DNA from: Pectinophora gossypiella
Lineage: Eukaryota; Arthropoda; Insecta; Lepidoptera; Gelechiidae
DNA: 64,000 bases
Direction: 5' to 3'
NCBI RefSeq assembly: GCF_024362695.1
Contig: NC_065407.1
Coordinates: 11,718,001 to 11,782,000, forward strand
A program made the position numbers and the translations under genes. Shown here in pieces: positions 30,790 through 43,034 of the stretch. Numbering within the stretch: the first letter of the stretch is position 1; every line of letters starts with the position of its first letter. The notes beneath the pieces were generated by a model. It saw only the letters and a program-made list of their open reading frames with translations. It was not told the DNA's origin and did no database searches.

Positions 30790-32250
30790 ACTGATCACCA
30801 TGATACCAAATTAGCAACAAAATCCAAAATTTGGGTTTAATATTCTACTGTAGCTAGTGTAGAATATGAAAATACGACCTGATAGAACGTTAAAAGGTTT
30901 TATTAGACCCGAACCCAGAGTTATTGTGTTAAATTTGTAGACAACATAGAGGCACCGCCGTGGCGCACGATGTCACAACGGACCAACGCATCGTGTGGCC
31001 TCACACTTACTTAATAATAATTAATGACGCTTGATACAGCTTTTTGATACTTCAAAACTTAATTATCTTAATTATTTTATGTTTAGTGCACGTTTATTAA
31101 CATGTGTTTTGAATAATAAAATTGTACATTTTTGTGGTTCTAAATTGTAAATCGTATACGTAGGTAGGCTTTCATTTACAAGTGTTATTTTAAACAACTT
31201 TATTTTAAATAAGGCAGTATACCTCGGAATTTATAACCCACAGTAAAGGATATATTGAGGGGAGGTCCGTGCACAGCAGAGGGGCGAAAATATAATAATA
31301 ATAACTATATAATTATGTATTATGCTAAAATAAATCGATACCGTTATTCGTAGGTGAACTCGTTGATGTCTTTTGTATAGAAGGATAAATACTCGAGCTA
31401 AGTACGGGTCCATTTTTTTTTTTGTAAAACCACTTGAGAATTTTTATTAATTATTTATATTAAATTAAAATTAAAACTCCTATGAATTTTTCATTTCATG
31501 TAAATGACCGTTTGTTTTTCATGTAAATGACCGTTTGTTTCTTAATATACATAAATAAATAAAATAAAAAATAAAATAAAAAAATTTATTTTTGTTTTGT
31601 GACTTATTTGCAGTCTATAGACTATTTTAATTAAGAAATTACGTCAAGGTCAATTGTTTATGTAAATTAAATTAATCCCGATCATTCTTCATACCGTGAT
31701 AATCTATTTACACAAAACATAGTTGAGCCATCCTACCAAGTATAAATGTACTTTATGCGATGCTAAATAAGATTCCTTCAAAACCATGGACTCTTTCAAG
31801 TTACAAGTCGACAGGTAATCTAAAGCCGACTCGACTTAAGATTGGCTTTAAAAAACCGTGTCGGGTTTGCGATCAAGCCGGTATTCCGCACACGTACTTC
31901 TATTTTCGAATGTGGAATGGCGTCGTTTCCACGTAATCTCTGATTGGCGGTACCGTTGCAGTCCCGACGCACCCGACATGACGGGCGACAAGTTGGATGG
32001 TGTCCAGCCGGCAGAAACTCGTAATTTGCCGGTTAGATCGTACGGTAAATTGAATTATCTATTTAATAAGAGATGAGATAAGAAGTTGTGTGCTTTTCTC
32101 GTCATTTGTCTATGACATAAGTACATAAAACTATTGTCGTGTCCCTCAGGAAGTAGGTAGAGCTAAGTATAAATAATCAATCGAAAAGCCATTTCCGATA
32201 TTCGTTCCGGATAGGATCGTAATATTTAAAAATATGAGTCGCGCTACTGA
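30790..32250. other. Repeat-poor AT-rich stretch
   Basis: At 31250-31285 'TTGAGGGGAGGTCCGTGCAC' with 'AGCAGAGGGG' is a type 1 SINE tail remnant followed by ATA repeats. Otherwise nothing but the short tandem repeat at 31495 and AT-rich DNA. The frame 31858-32076 has no domain. Confidence 0.45.
31495..31540 (+). repeat. Perfect 23-bp tandem duplication
   Basis: TTCATGTAAATGACCGTTTG plus TTT occurs twice in a row with no mismatch, followed by an AATAAA-type A-rich run. Confidence 0.85.
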
Positions 32251-32254
32251 GCAC

Positions 32255-32440
32255 ATTATGTACATTTGCCGAAGACCCGACAACGGGGAAGATGGGTTCT
32301 TGAGTGGGGGCCGCGTCTTGGAAACCTTGGAGTGAAGACACCCGTAAGGTGGAAGAAAATCCGAAGACCGAGCTGTGGTGTACCTTTGGAGAGGCGTATT
32401 TCCAGTAGTCGACGAGTTCAGGTTGTTGATGATGATGCTA
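32255..32440 (+). pseudogene. RTE-type LINE, 3' coding end and TGA-repeat tail
   Basis: The translated words 'RGRWVLEWGPRLGNLGVKTP' and 'VRWKK' are a decayed form of the C-terminus of lepidopteran RTE LINE ORFs (pattern VLEWRPRLGKRSVGRPPARW). In another frame, 'GAGGCGTATTTCCAGTAGTC' and 'GAGTTCAGGTTGTTGATGAT' correspond to the final E-A-Y-V-Q-Q-W block, the stop and the TGATGA tail. There is a stop and at least one frameshift between the parts. The 130-codon frame 32266-32658 therefore starts in this relic and runs on by chance. Confidence 0.6.
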
Positions 32441-32896
32441 CTGAGCACTTTTTTTTCAAAAGATGGAGTATTAAGCTGGTGATTATGATAGCGATTTCAG
32501 ATATGAAATACCAGCCAAGACAAAGTTTACATCATACTTTTTTACTGTTTGTTGAAGTTACTGGTAGTGTGATGATTAACCATTTTAAGACCCCTAACAC
32601 GAAGCTTGCTGAATTGGTCATCCTCAAAGCTCAAGATGAAGAGGATTATCTGGAGTAAATCCATAAGTATAAGACCAAGTAATGTAAGGTTTAAAGGAAA
32701 TCCAACCCACACTTCCCGTAAGATGATTAGTGTGTTCTTCCTACATGTAAGCAGTATAAACTTCTCTCCTAGATTGTCTCTTATTAGGTACTCACAATTT
32801 ACATAGGGTATAAATAAATACCTTTGTATTAATAGAGGAAGTATAGGTAATGCAATTTCTATGATGGCAAGTAATACTTTTTAGATACGATAACTA

Positions 32897-32967
32897 ACAT
32901 AATCTTAGCATTATCCCGTTTTTCACAGAGTCCGCTTACCTAACCTGTAGATTTGACAGGTCAGTAT
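32897..32967 (-). repeat. Repeat D 3' end, inverted
   Basis: 'TTAGCATTATCCCGTTTTTC', 'AGAGTCCGCTTACCTAACCT' and 'GATTTGACAGGTCAGT' are the reverse complement of the repeat D terminus. Confidence 0.65.
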
Positions 32968-33470
32968 TATTATTGCTTTTAAAGTCCAAAAATAATACTT
33001 CGTAAAATAAACTGACCTAGCCCAACGTGAAGTAACTGACTAACCGATAATATTTGTTTCACATCAGCGACGAAGCGACGAGCACAAAAGCAATATACGC
33101 AATACAGTTACGCGCGAACACGTGTTTTTCTGTTATCGTTTCATTATACGTCGCAATTTTCCCTCGATATAATTATTTCCGCATCGAAGAAAGCAACATC
33201 ACTGACATCTAATTCGACTAATAAATTTACCTTTGCAGGAAACTTGGTCATTCACTTTCAAGTCCATTGCGGATTTAGTTCTCACTACGAGTAGACATAT
33301 CTGGTATTAGGAAGCAATGCAAAGCAAAGTGGAGTACAAGTGTGTGTGTTTAGGTAGCAGAATGATGTGCGTGTTTAGCGACAGCGGCGGTTAGCGGTGC
33401 GCTGTAACGGGGCGACACATAATACGTTATGTCACTCGGCCTTGGCCTAGCGTTAACGTTGCCGCGAACT

Positions 33471-33674
33471 GTTCTTTACGATGTCTTCGCTTCAAGGTGA
33501 GCTGATGGTGAGATAAGCTATTAATTACTAACAACTATGGCCATATGTAAGAGGTGAGTTCCTGTAAGTCTTCATCACTAATTTCAGAGCCACGCTTTTG
33601 TCGGTGTAGCATTCTTCATGCTACTTTTTGGGAAAAATAGGGCAGTGGTTTCCCTCTTGCCTTCCGCCCCTCCT
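33471..33674 (+). repeat. SINE family B, 5'-truncated copy
   Basis: Nearly identical by eye to 9255-9470, from 'GTTCTTTACGATGTCTTCGC' through 'CTAACAACTATGGCCATATG' to 'GTGGTTTCCCTCTTGCCTTC'. It lacks the tRNA-like head. It is preceded by a CpG-rich 120 bp ('GACAGCGGCGGTTAGCGGTG') with no recognised content. The close match to the 9 kb copy indicates recent activity. Confidence 0.7.
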
Positions 33675-33756
33675 GTAGGTATATTACGTAAAATATACAC
33701 GTCTCGTGTGTCTGTCTAATAAAAATATTGTAATTAGCTAATATCATGATTTTTTG

Positions 33757-33900
33757 ATACTGTTATGGGAGATAGGCTGACCCCTCGTCACCATTAGGTA
33801 CCTTATATACATCTTTGAACTTCGACATCGACAGTGGCTGCAAATTGCCTTTGATTACTTGTCTTGCCTTGCCCTGGATTACGAGGGTGAGTTACGTATT
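33757..33900 (+). repeat. Repeat E, copy 3
   Basis: 'CTGTTATGGGAGATAGGCTG', 'CGACAGTGGCTGCAAATTGC' and 'TGGATTACGAGGGTGAGTTA' follow copy 2 with more divergence. Confidence 0.55.
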
Positions 33901-33904
33901 GTAT

Positions 33905-36900
33905 TTTTCGGTTTTAGTGAATGATTTTAAAAGCAAAATATTTCAATTCTTACCTATATCAATTATCATAATGAGGTCATTCGGAAATGTAAAATTTTTG
34001 CTCTACATTAAATCTAATAAAATTAAATCTCATAGTTATTAAGTTATTATCTTTTATTATATAAAAGTCTCGTCTTCACTTGAAAGAAATGAAAATGTAC
34101 TTAAAATTGCAATGTTACCTACACCAAAAAACAGCGCATCACTTTAACATAGCGGTGTACCTGGAAGTTACAACTCTCGATAGACTCTTGATTGATACAT
34201 TCCAATCGCAATGATAAGAAAATACGGTATTTGTTATGGATTGCAGTCATTAGCTAACGCGTGTATCTTCTGTGAGTCAATCTTCTTCAATCGCGCGTAT
34301 TTGCGTAATTTGATGCCTGAGGTGTAATGTTTAAGTAAATGCAACTGTACCAACACACCTACGCTGTAAGCATCTCTTCGTAATAAATCTTAGGGGAGCA
34401 CTCCTTTTACTGTTTTAGTGGAACTGTACTTCGTAATTTATAAATAATTGGTTAATGAAAACATCCAACTTGTAATAAATGCATATTATGCACTGAGAAC
34501 ATGTCAATTCGGGCTTTAAAAATCAAGCCATTTTGACAGCGCTAAGAGTAGTCGCTCCGTATTATTAGCATTCCGCTTTGAGCTGCTTATTTGAAGTTAT
34601 GAGTTCTTATGCAAATACAATACATTACGTAAAATATGAATAAATAAACATCGCTGTAAGCAGTCAGAAATAACGCCTGTGAATGGCTCTTATTGGATTG
34701 GATTTTTACTGTAAACAATTCTACTTTTTCCCTTTTAGCATGCAGAGATTGATCCGCCGTTATTATAATATCCACGATGGTGCTAATTTCTTTCCGGCAG
34801 GTAAGAAAATGACAGGTATAACTTAAAATAAAATTAAACATTAAACATTTTGTTAAGTTTTTAAACGTATTATACTATAATACTATTCTAAAGCCGCAAG
34901 TACCAACGTACGTCATTTTGACTTTCAAAGGTAAGTTGTGAAACAGCTATATTAATTACTCTTTTATCTTTCCACTTTACAGACAACATTTTATAAATTA
35001 ACCCTTTTTAACTAAAGATGCGAACATTTAGTACTTATCAAGTAGCTTGTAACTAGTGAGTAGTGACCACTTGATTACAAGTTTACAAGTACAGGTCGAA
35101 ATCTTTATTGCCTGGCCAACGATCCTTATAAACATAGATAGCCTAAGAGCCGGCAATCAACCCGATTCTTGCTTTGACGGACTTTGTAGGCTTGTTTATA
35201 TTGCTGTTTATAAAGCCAATCGCCTTCTTTATACTTTATGACTCTTATCTAATCGATTCAATTTGCTTTACGGCTTTAAAATACATAAAAATCGTTATAA
35301 TAAGGCATAAAATTACATATAAAAATCTTACAAGGAATGAAACCTTAAGGCCTCAATTTGGTGGCACAATTGAACCACAGATTCAAGGCTACGCTTTGTG
35401 CGAATTGCTTTGTTGGACGCCTACACGTTACTCTTTGAAAGGCAACAAAAAACTGATGGATTGCTGACAAATCGCAGTCGTTGTCTGGACAAGCCTTTAT
35501 GTGGCCCACAATGAGGGCAGTGGCCGGACTAATAAATGTGGTTTGAACAATATGTTACGGATATAAGACACGTCAACCTTCTCAACATAATATTTAGTTG
35601 TAAAGCTGATAGATTAGTTCATTAGAGTTCTGGAGGAAACTTAATGGAATAATGCTAAACTTGTGTGAATTTTCGATGTCGTCGATGGCAGGAACGAACG
35701 AGGAGTTCAGGCTGTGCATAGGCAATTGATTTCGTCATTTATGTAATTGTCACTACGACCAAAGTAAGTTTTTGCCTTCCAAAAGCACGCAGTGTGTAAC
35801 GAATAGCCTTTATTCACTTAACGCACAGCGCTTTATTACATCGTACCACCTACGGACCGTATCATATTCATGACATACATAACATTAATTCATACGACTT
35901 TACCTGTCAAATATAACCTTTCTCGTAATGTTTGTTTTTCCAATCGAAAGGAGGGTCTCGGGTGATCGCATCATTTATTTCATGACTGTACCGTGACAGG
36001 CAGTATTGAGATTATTTGAGATGAATTCGTTATAATGAGACCTTGAGCTCGTGCTTATTTAGGTTGTTCTGAGTATACTGTTGCACATTCAAGTCTAAAT
36101 ATCACGTCATCTAGAGAAGTCTAGAGGTTTTGATATTTATGACTAAGCATTATCGGTGACCACGTGCTGTTTCTTGAACAACTTCTTGTGGTTTAGTTTA
36201 CCAGCAATTTAAACCATTCACCATAATTTCTTCCCATGATTTTGTACTAATTAAGGCGATTTGATGACCTAAGATCCTAAGTCAATTGTTCTTATTGTGA
36301 CATAATCAGGGCGAACAGATATTCGAAACGTACGTCAAAATAGACGGACTTCCCCCTATGTCGGTCTTCCCCACATTGACTCTGATATTATAAATTATAC
36401 TTGTATGACCCAAAAGGTCAATCCTAAATTATTCCAAACGCGAATATTTTTCCACGTGCTTCAATGATACATTAGTTAAAAAGGTTCATTGATGTTGATC
36501 GATGTATATCCAAATTGGTTCGACATAAGTTTAATCATGTGTTCAAGACGCAAGGATCCCTGTGGAAAAATAATGTTAAGCCGTTTAGCCTTATTTGTAC
36601 CTGTCTGTGGGTGTATTTCTGTAATGTAGTTTAGATAATTTACATAATTGAAATTTTAGAGCAAATTTCGTAAGTAATATATAGCAATTTTTTAAAAATA
36701 AATAGGATGATTATTATAATAAAATTGTGTTCGCAGGTTAGATTGTATGACAACTTTACATACTTACCACATTCACAGTATGGCGACTCCTTTAAGGCCC
36801 ATTTATGTAGGTGATGGTTTGACTTTCCATGGTTGGTCCTACACCGATACAGTCGGGTCCAGATTTTTCCCCCTCTGCACCGGTTCCCAGGTGGTATGGC

Positions 36901-37370
36901 CGAGCTGCATTGTGTGACGGATGCGGCAGAGACTTGGTTAAGGGAGCTTTAGCTGGATATATGATCCACGCAGGATATTTTACGTTTGTATGCCATACGC
37001 AATAAGGATAACATACTTACCTATGTATATATTTTTTTTTCATTTTTGTTAATTTTATATTAATGTTTCTCAGGTTTCTAAAAGAACCTTCTTTGTTCAT
37101 CGTCGCATTGTGTGCGCCTGTAATGGTCATGTGTTTGTACTGTTAGATATAAGTAAAATTACAAAGAAACAAAGTATTTTACTTATATAATAAGTTATGT
37201 ATGTATCGAAACATGATTAATTATGATAATGTAATGATTAATATTTAAAATAATAATAATGTAAATATTCAAAATATATAACAAAAATGAATTTTAAGCT
37301 GGAGTTAGACCTTATTTATAGTATAACAGCAGTTCTCAAATAATACTATAATAAATAACTTTAAAAAAGG
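33905..37370. other. Long stretch without a recognised gene
   Basis: About 3.4 kb. At 34795-34830 'GTAAGAAAATGACAGGTATA' matches a phrase at 15095-15120, so a shared old repeat is likely. 36780-36960 is locally GC-richer ('GCACCGGTTCCCAGGTGG') without a supported frame. Everything else is AT-rich and unmatched. Confidence 0.4.
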
Positions 37371-37373
37371 TTG

Positions 37374-37500
37374 TCTGGTAGAAATTTCTGCATGAGGAAT
37401 AAGGCCGCCTGTTGTGCTTTTCTGTATCCGCTGTCCTTATTTCTGTATTTTGTGTCCATTGTGCTAAATAAAGTATTTTATTTATCTATCTATCTATACG
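37374..37500 (+). repeat. LINE 3' end with ATCT tail
   Basis: 'TCTGGTAGAAATTTCTGCAT', 'GAGGAATAAGGCCGCCTGTT', 'TTGTGTCCATTGTGCTAAAT', then 'AAAGTATTTTATTTATCTAT' and (CTAT)n. A second copy with an insertion is at 52930-53140. No coding portion remains. Confidence 0.6.
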
Positions 37501-37824
37501 TTTTTTTATCTTTTAAGCCGAATACTGCATATAATAATTCACTTGTAACCTAAGAGGAAGGAGTTGTGTAATAATTACAAAATTAAAAGCACAACATGGG
37601 CAGGTGTGTACTCCAATGTTTTTCTTGAACACAATGCCCGAATTACTTTCAAATAATTTCCTTTAATTAATTTTGATGGTATTAATGCCGGCGCAAGGTC
37701 CTGTTTTTGCTGTTCATTGTTTATCAAACTTTTTATTGCAGACGCTTTTATGAATCCTTTCATTTATCTACGTACAATAAAATATCTGCAGCGGAAGGCA
37801 GCAATAGTCCCTGCTATTATTGAC

Positions 37825-37951
37825 TTACGTACTTACTAAGTATGTAGTCGTTACACGAGCCATGTCAGAGGCCATTGACGGCTGAATAGTAACCCTGACA
37901 CCAGGATTGATAAGGTCAATCATTGGCTTCACAACCCGTACGAAAGACGAA
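37825..37951 (+). repeat. Type 2 SINE, 5'-truncated and decayed
   Basis: 'GTAGTCGTTACACGAGCCAT', 'GCTGAATAGTAACCCTGACA', 'CCAGGATTGATAAGGTCAAT' and 'CACAACCCGTACGAAAGACG' parallel the 41175 copy. Confidence 0.65.
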
Positions 37952-37959
37952 TACCAGAT

Positions 37960-39495
37960 ATCAAACGTGCTATGGTCTAAGTTCGGGCGCATTTGTTATA
38001 AAATATAAAAATCATAAAAGTCTATGAATTCGCTTTGGTTTGTCTAGCAGCAAACCACTCAACTGCAATTACTTACACAGATTGCGCAGCGAAAATTATC
38101 CAGAGCAAGCTACCGTGGGTAATGCAAGCGTTATATTGCATTAGGCTTGCTAAGTTGCTACTGCTGCTGATGTCTGTATAATAATATAATATATATTTTG
38201 ATACTTATATCTTAGTTAGAACTCACTGTTTACCAGCTTTCTTAACTGATTGGAGTTATATTAGCTAAACATGTCGAATCATAATAATAATAAAAAAACA
38301 AAAATACTTAATTAAACATTGAGCAGGGATCCCTGTATAGTTAAACAGAACCCTAGTTTACCCTAGTTTAAAATACTTTTAAACTATAGGCCCATCTTCT
38401 TGAACGATAAAAGTGCAGGTAAATTAATAGTCCATATAAATTCCACCGTTTCGCAACTTTTAACTTTAATCTAGTTAATATTCATGTTAGATATTGAGAT
38501 ATCTACTTGCAAATAATTAAACTTCTTTTAAAATATGAGTGATCATGACAATAGCCAATTCATTAAAATAAAATTAAACCCGTATTATGTGAAAAGTTGC
38601 AATTATTGATCGATGACATCCACGTGTCAAGTTCAGTGCGGTGCACGAAACCGAACGGTTATCGACTGAATTTAACTGCCTAATTAGATTCTTTATAAAT
38701 ACATACAAAAACTTGGCAATAACCATTTTTTATTGCAAAATTACCTAATATTCCCACGGAGGACACGTCTACCTAACTGTTACAACAAAGGTCAAAGTAA
38801 CCGGTAGAAACTGATTATAAAGCGTTGAATTTGCGCGCAATTTTCGTAGAACAATAACAATGGGATCGTGGCGTGAATGAGTGCTGCTCGGTTGGTATAT
38901 AACGCTGCTACCGTTACGACCACGTTACTCATGTGCAGTGTAGTAATCAGTGAAGCTACAAGATAATATGTCTTCTGTGTACTTGTGCTGCTCACGGTAG
39001 CATGTTACAGATAATTCTAGCTTTGCTATCTTTACATGGTTCGTTGCTACTTCGTGTTATTAGGTAGGTACTCTTTGGATTGGTGGGTTGTGCAAAACAC
39101 GTTTGTGTAAATTGGATTGTTTCGAAGACAATATGTATTATGAAATTCTATGTCTATAATTATAATGCTTGCTTTCCTGTCATATAACCAGCTGCAAGAT
39201 GTCTCTATAGTTAGTCAATATTTGCTTGGATAAACATGCCTGTCATACATACACTTTCAGCCAGTGGAAATCGGTCGATAATCACTTGACTTCATGCACT
39301 ACACTGAACTTGAACCATGGATGTCATCGGTCTACTTTAATTAGGAAACTTTTCATTTTTACCTAACAATGAATATCCAACCAATTTATTATAAAACCTA
39401 GTGCAATGTTATACAATAACCAAACAAACAAATACATAACCGTAAGTTGCAGCCATGCAACGCGCATAATCAGCATTTCCATCGCTAATTCAGAC
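37960..39495. other. No recognised gene
   Basis: AT-rich DNA. The minus frame 38792-38995 has no domain. No repeats matched. Confidence 0.4.
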
Positions 39496-39502
39496 CTTGA
39501 CC

Positions 39503-39655
39503 GTGACTGCGCAGCGGTGCGCCCCACTCCCGACGCCTGCGCAGCCCTGCGCAGCCCCGCCATCGCGCCGCTCAGCCCCGCCGCCACTCCGCGCAGCCCC
39601 GCTGTCACCCCTCCACTGCCGCCGTCGGCCAACTTTGCAACCGCAAAGACGCGCC
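39503..39655. other. GC-rich island with CTGCGCAG palindromes
   Basis: About 150 bp, strongly GC- and CpG-rich in AT-rich flanks. The 8-bp palindrome CTGCGCAG occurs at 39507, 39537 and 39547, and variants of GCAGCCCCGC repeat four times. Frames are open on both strands (Pro/Ala/Ser-rich plus, Gly/Ala/Arg-rich minus), as expected of a GC-rich minisatellite. I find no domain. It could be a promoter/first-exon CpG island or an expanded minisatellite. Confidence 0.45.
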
Positions 39656-40611
39656 AAAGATTAGACGAAGAAACTACCTATGACTGTCAAGACTCGGAGA
39701 GTTTGATGATTAAGATTCTGTATTGTAATTGGTAATAGTAAAAGCAAAGGATCGTCAAGAGTTATAAATTTGCTTTTAGTAGCTTTTTTCTCATAACCGT
39801 ACCTATTTTTGAGTAAACTAGATATTATATAAATCTTACCTAGCCTGCGGGTATCACACTTAGGCAAGCCATTCCTTCAATTTTTCCATAACTCTATACG
39901 ATAAGGAGATGGCGCCATGAGACCTTTTTGCACGGCTGAGCTGGAAGCATGAACAAAAACTAACAATTAAAGAATCTTTCTATGTTATCTTTACTTAAAT
40001 ACGCTTGTTTTAATTACTTAATAAAATATTTAGTAAAAATCTTAAGGAGCATTTCTTAAAATTATTTTTACCCTTTGCTTACACTGCATATGTATCAATA
40101 TCGATTGGTAAGACTTAAAAAGTTCAACGGCGTCACTCGTAACGTCTAAACCTTCTGCAATACAGTGTAAAATGTTCTTTGCCTGGAAGTCAGCAAGCGA
40201 TGTTGGCCGCAATTTGCGTCGCAAAATTACGCCGCTTGTGTAATACCGCGCAATGCCATATTATTTGATCACCGCTTGCGCCGGCGCATCGTCTCTCCCA
40301 TCATACAACAGCCTATCTATTATTACTGCTATCTGATATACAATATTACTTTTCTCTACTCCTTTTATGACGATCTTTGGAGTATAGTGTTTGTTGGAAA
40401 TTGGTGTTGTTTTTCAGATTAACTATTTAGATAATATCAACTCTAGCCTGTACACAATCTCATGTAGGCATTGGCTACAGATAATTCAGATGTTTCTTAA
40501 TTAACAATTCTTAAAAACTGTACAAAAAAACATGCTTAAAAACTAAGCCAACGACAATCTCTCCCTATATAAGTAATACTTAAACTTAAAACTTTCTAAC
40601 AAATGACTTAG

Positions 40612-40700
40612 GACATGCACAACATACATACATACATAAACTCACGCCTATTTCCCACCGGGGTAAGCAGAGACTATAGAATTCCATTTGCTTCGATCCT
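40612..40700 (-). repeat. Repeat C/E family fragment, inverted
   Basis: 'ACATACATACATAAACTCAC' begins it, i.e. the complement of the GTGAGTTTATGTATGT end of repeats E and F. 'GCCTATTTCCCACCGGGGTA', 'AGCAGAGACTATAGAATTCC' and 'GATCCTGACACACTTCTCTT' follow, a known lepidopteran repeat phrase. 39660-40610 and 40710-41160 hold nothing recognised. Confidence 0.5.
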
Positions 40701-41174
40701 GACACACTTCTCTTGCACAATGTATGGAATAATCTTACTATTTTATATAGTAGATACGATAACACCAAAATATCATATACATAACGTATATATACCTATC
40801 CTATATTTCCTATCCAAGATTAACGGTCAATTGCGCTTTTTATTATCCTCATGTAATTGCTTTAATTAAAAAGAACATAATTTTTAACTGGCGCAACATT
40901 GTCATATTAATTATAACATTTTTTGTTACTAGCCCCATAAAAGCAAGTGTTAACAAAGTTAGCGATATCACGAAGTAATTAATAAGTACTGTAAGCACGT
41001 AATCACCTTTTGTTTATAATGGCATCTTATACAATTAGGGATCAAAATGCTTTTGCCCGTTAACATTGCCCAATAAAGTTTTCATACAATATGTTTAAGT
41101 ACTTAATCAGTTTTGATTCATGATAGAATAAAGAGGTGAATGAAAAATAACCTTGTCCATAAGCGGTCGGTATT

Positions 41175-41501
41175 GGCCTCCGTGGTCCAGTGGTTGAGCG
41201 ATGGGCTCACGATCCGGAGGTCCCGGGTTCGTATCCCGGTGGGGACATATCACAAAAATCACTTTGTGATCCTAGTTTGGTTAGGACATTACAGGCTGAT
41301 CACCTGATTGTCCAAAAAGTAAGATGATCCGTGCTTCGGAAGGCACGTTAAGCCGTTGGTCCCGGTTACTACTTACTGATGTAAGTAAGTAGTCGAAACA
41401 TGAGCCATGTCAGGGGCCTTTCGCGGCTCAATAGTAACCCTGACACCAGGGTTGATGAGGTTGGTACTCCACCTCACAACCCACACGATAGGAGAAGGAG
41501 G
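41175..41501 (+). mobile_element. Full-length tRNA-derived SINE, tail type 2
   Basis: The best copy of this subfamily. The tRNA-like head starts 'GGCCTCCGTGGTCCAGTGGT' and its box B is 'GGGTTCGTATCCC'. The body has 'ATCACAAAAATCACTTTGTG', 'ACAGGCTGATCACCTGATTG' and 'CGGAAGGCACGTTAAGCCGT'. The tail has 'GTAAGTAAGTAGTC', 'GGGTTGATGAGGTTGGTACT' and 'CACAACCCACACGATAGGAG'. A 7-bp direct repeat AGCGGTC lies at 41162-41168 and 41502-41508 and may be the target-site duplication, although six bases separate the left copy from the head. Confidence 0.85.
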
Positions 41502-41509
41502 AGCGGTCC

Positions 41510-43030
41510 TGACGTTTGGTCTTGTAGATATTTTTAGCAGGGCTAACATGCAGCATATTTTGACTGAATGACGTGTCTAATTTGGATTCACATATTAGAA
41601 CCAATCGACAAAATGACATAATTAATATCGTCAGAATTGATAAAATCACCGTGACGAAATTTTATCGCGTTGCGCATGTCAGCCATACTGATATAGTTAA
41701 CAAATTGTAACGAGTAGATACGCGATTAAATGTTAAATAAGGTAAACTTACCTTACTAATTTGTTTTGCCTTTATTTAATATTTAATCATTTTGACCTTT
41801 TACAAATAGTTTACTATTTATAAAGTGCGTGATTTTTAATATTTAATAATGACACCTATATTTTACCTTCAAGGGATATTCGTATTACAAACGACAATGT
41901 TATAAATGAAGAATAGGAGACAATAAATTATAAAGAAAGCACATTCCAAACTGTCCATTTTCATTTAAGTGAGCTTCTGAAGGAGACATTAAACATGAAG
42001 TATATTACGTCCTGAACATATATAATTGCAGGCTTCACCTCACGTAGGATGTCGGGTGGTTTTTGCCGAGTGTATGCAGCGGGCAAGCCGGACCGGTTCG
42101 TATCCTGGTTGCCCCGTGCCTGCAACACAACATTGTTAGTTTAAAACAAGTACTCGCATAAAATGCCAACAAGAACCATTGCCCATAATAAGGCAACTTA
42201 ATAAGCGCCAGGCACCAGGGAAAAAGAATCGACTTTGTCAGCCACAAATTCTCTTTAAAGGCTTTTGTTATTCAAATTTTGTTACTCTTTATATGGACAA
42301 CCTATCAACATTTGGAATCGACTAATAAGATTATCTGCACGCAAACTTCGGTGGACAAAGTTGTAGCTAAAATTGAAAATGAATTGAAACTGGCAGCCGC
42401 GTAAGAAAACATGTTGATAGGTGCTTCGTAATTGGTTTTCGGTACTCTATTATCTCAAGTGTTTAACAGCGTACAGCGTACAAGTCGAGTTCGAAATGTT
42501 GACCTTTAAGTAATAGGTACATGCGTTCGTTACGACATGAGACTGGAGTAATTTCGTTGAAGATGCTCTCGAGCTATTTCCGACGCGACGTGGAAGGCGG
42601 TCGCGACATTTACAAACTCGCGTAGCACCGAATAAATTACCCTCACTCGTGTATGACATTCAAAAATGTTAAATATAATACCCATCAATAACTTTTTATA
42701 ACATAATTAAAGGCTATGCTACCTTCTCTACTAAAAACTTTATTCTTTACAGAAAACAAAATTGATGGTTTGTTAATCATAAAGGTGAATAATAAGGTGA
42801 GAAGGAAATATATTTTAATAGAGAATATTAAAATGTATGTTTTTAAATTCCATCTCTTTGAGTATGTCTTAAACTCATTTGTTTAGTTAAAATAAAATAC
42901 TGTCTGACTAAACTAACAACATAATATTATCTTAATTAGTCACAGAAACAATTCGCTTCAAGTTAGACATAATCAAATGTTTCTTATTGTTTCAAATCGT
43001 ACCTGAAACGAAAATATGTATCAAAATCAA
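41510..43030. other. No recognised gene
   Basis: AT-rich. 42085-42110 has a box-B-like 'CCGGTTCGTATCCTGG' but no matching box A or repeat body, so I do not call a SINE. Short minus frames at 42035 and 42450 have no domain. Confidence 0.4.
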
Positions 43031-43034
43031 ACTG

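Noticed and set aside
32266..32658. 130-codon plus frame as a gene
   Set aside because: The first third is a decayed RTE tail and the rest is chance opening beyond the TGA-repeat end.
39363..39735. Opposed 89- and 109-codon frames over the GC island
   Set aside because: Simultaneous opening on both strands is expected from the GC-rich repeats. No domain.
42060..42120. tRNA or SINE head suggested by a box-B-like word
   Set aside because: No box A at the right distance, no cloverleaf, and no SINE body follows.
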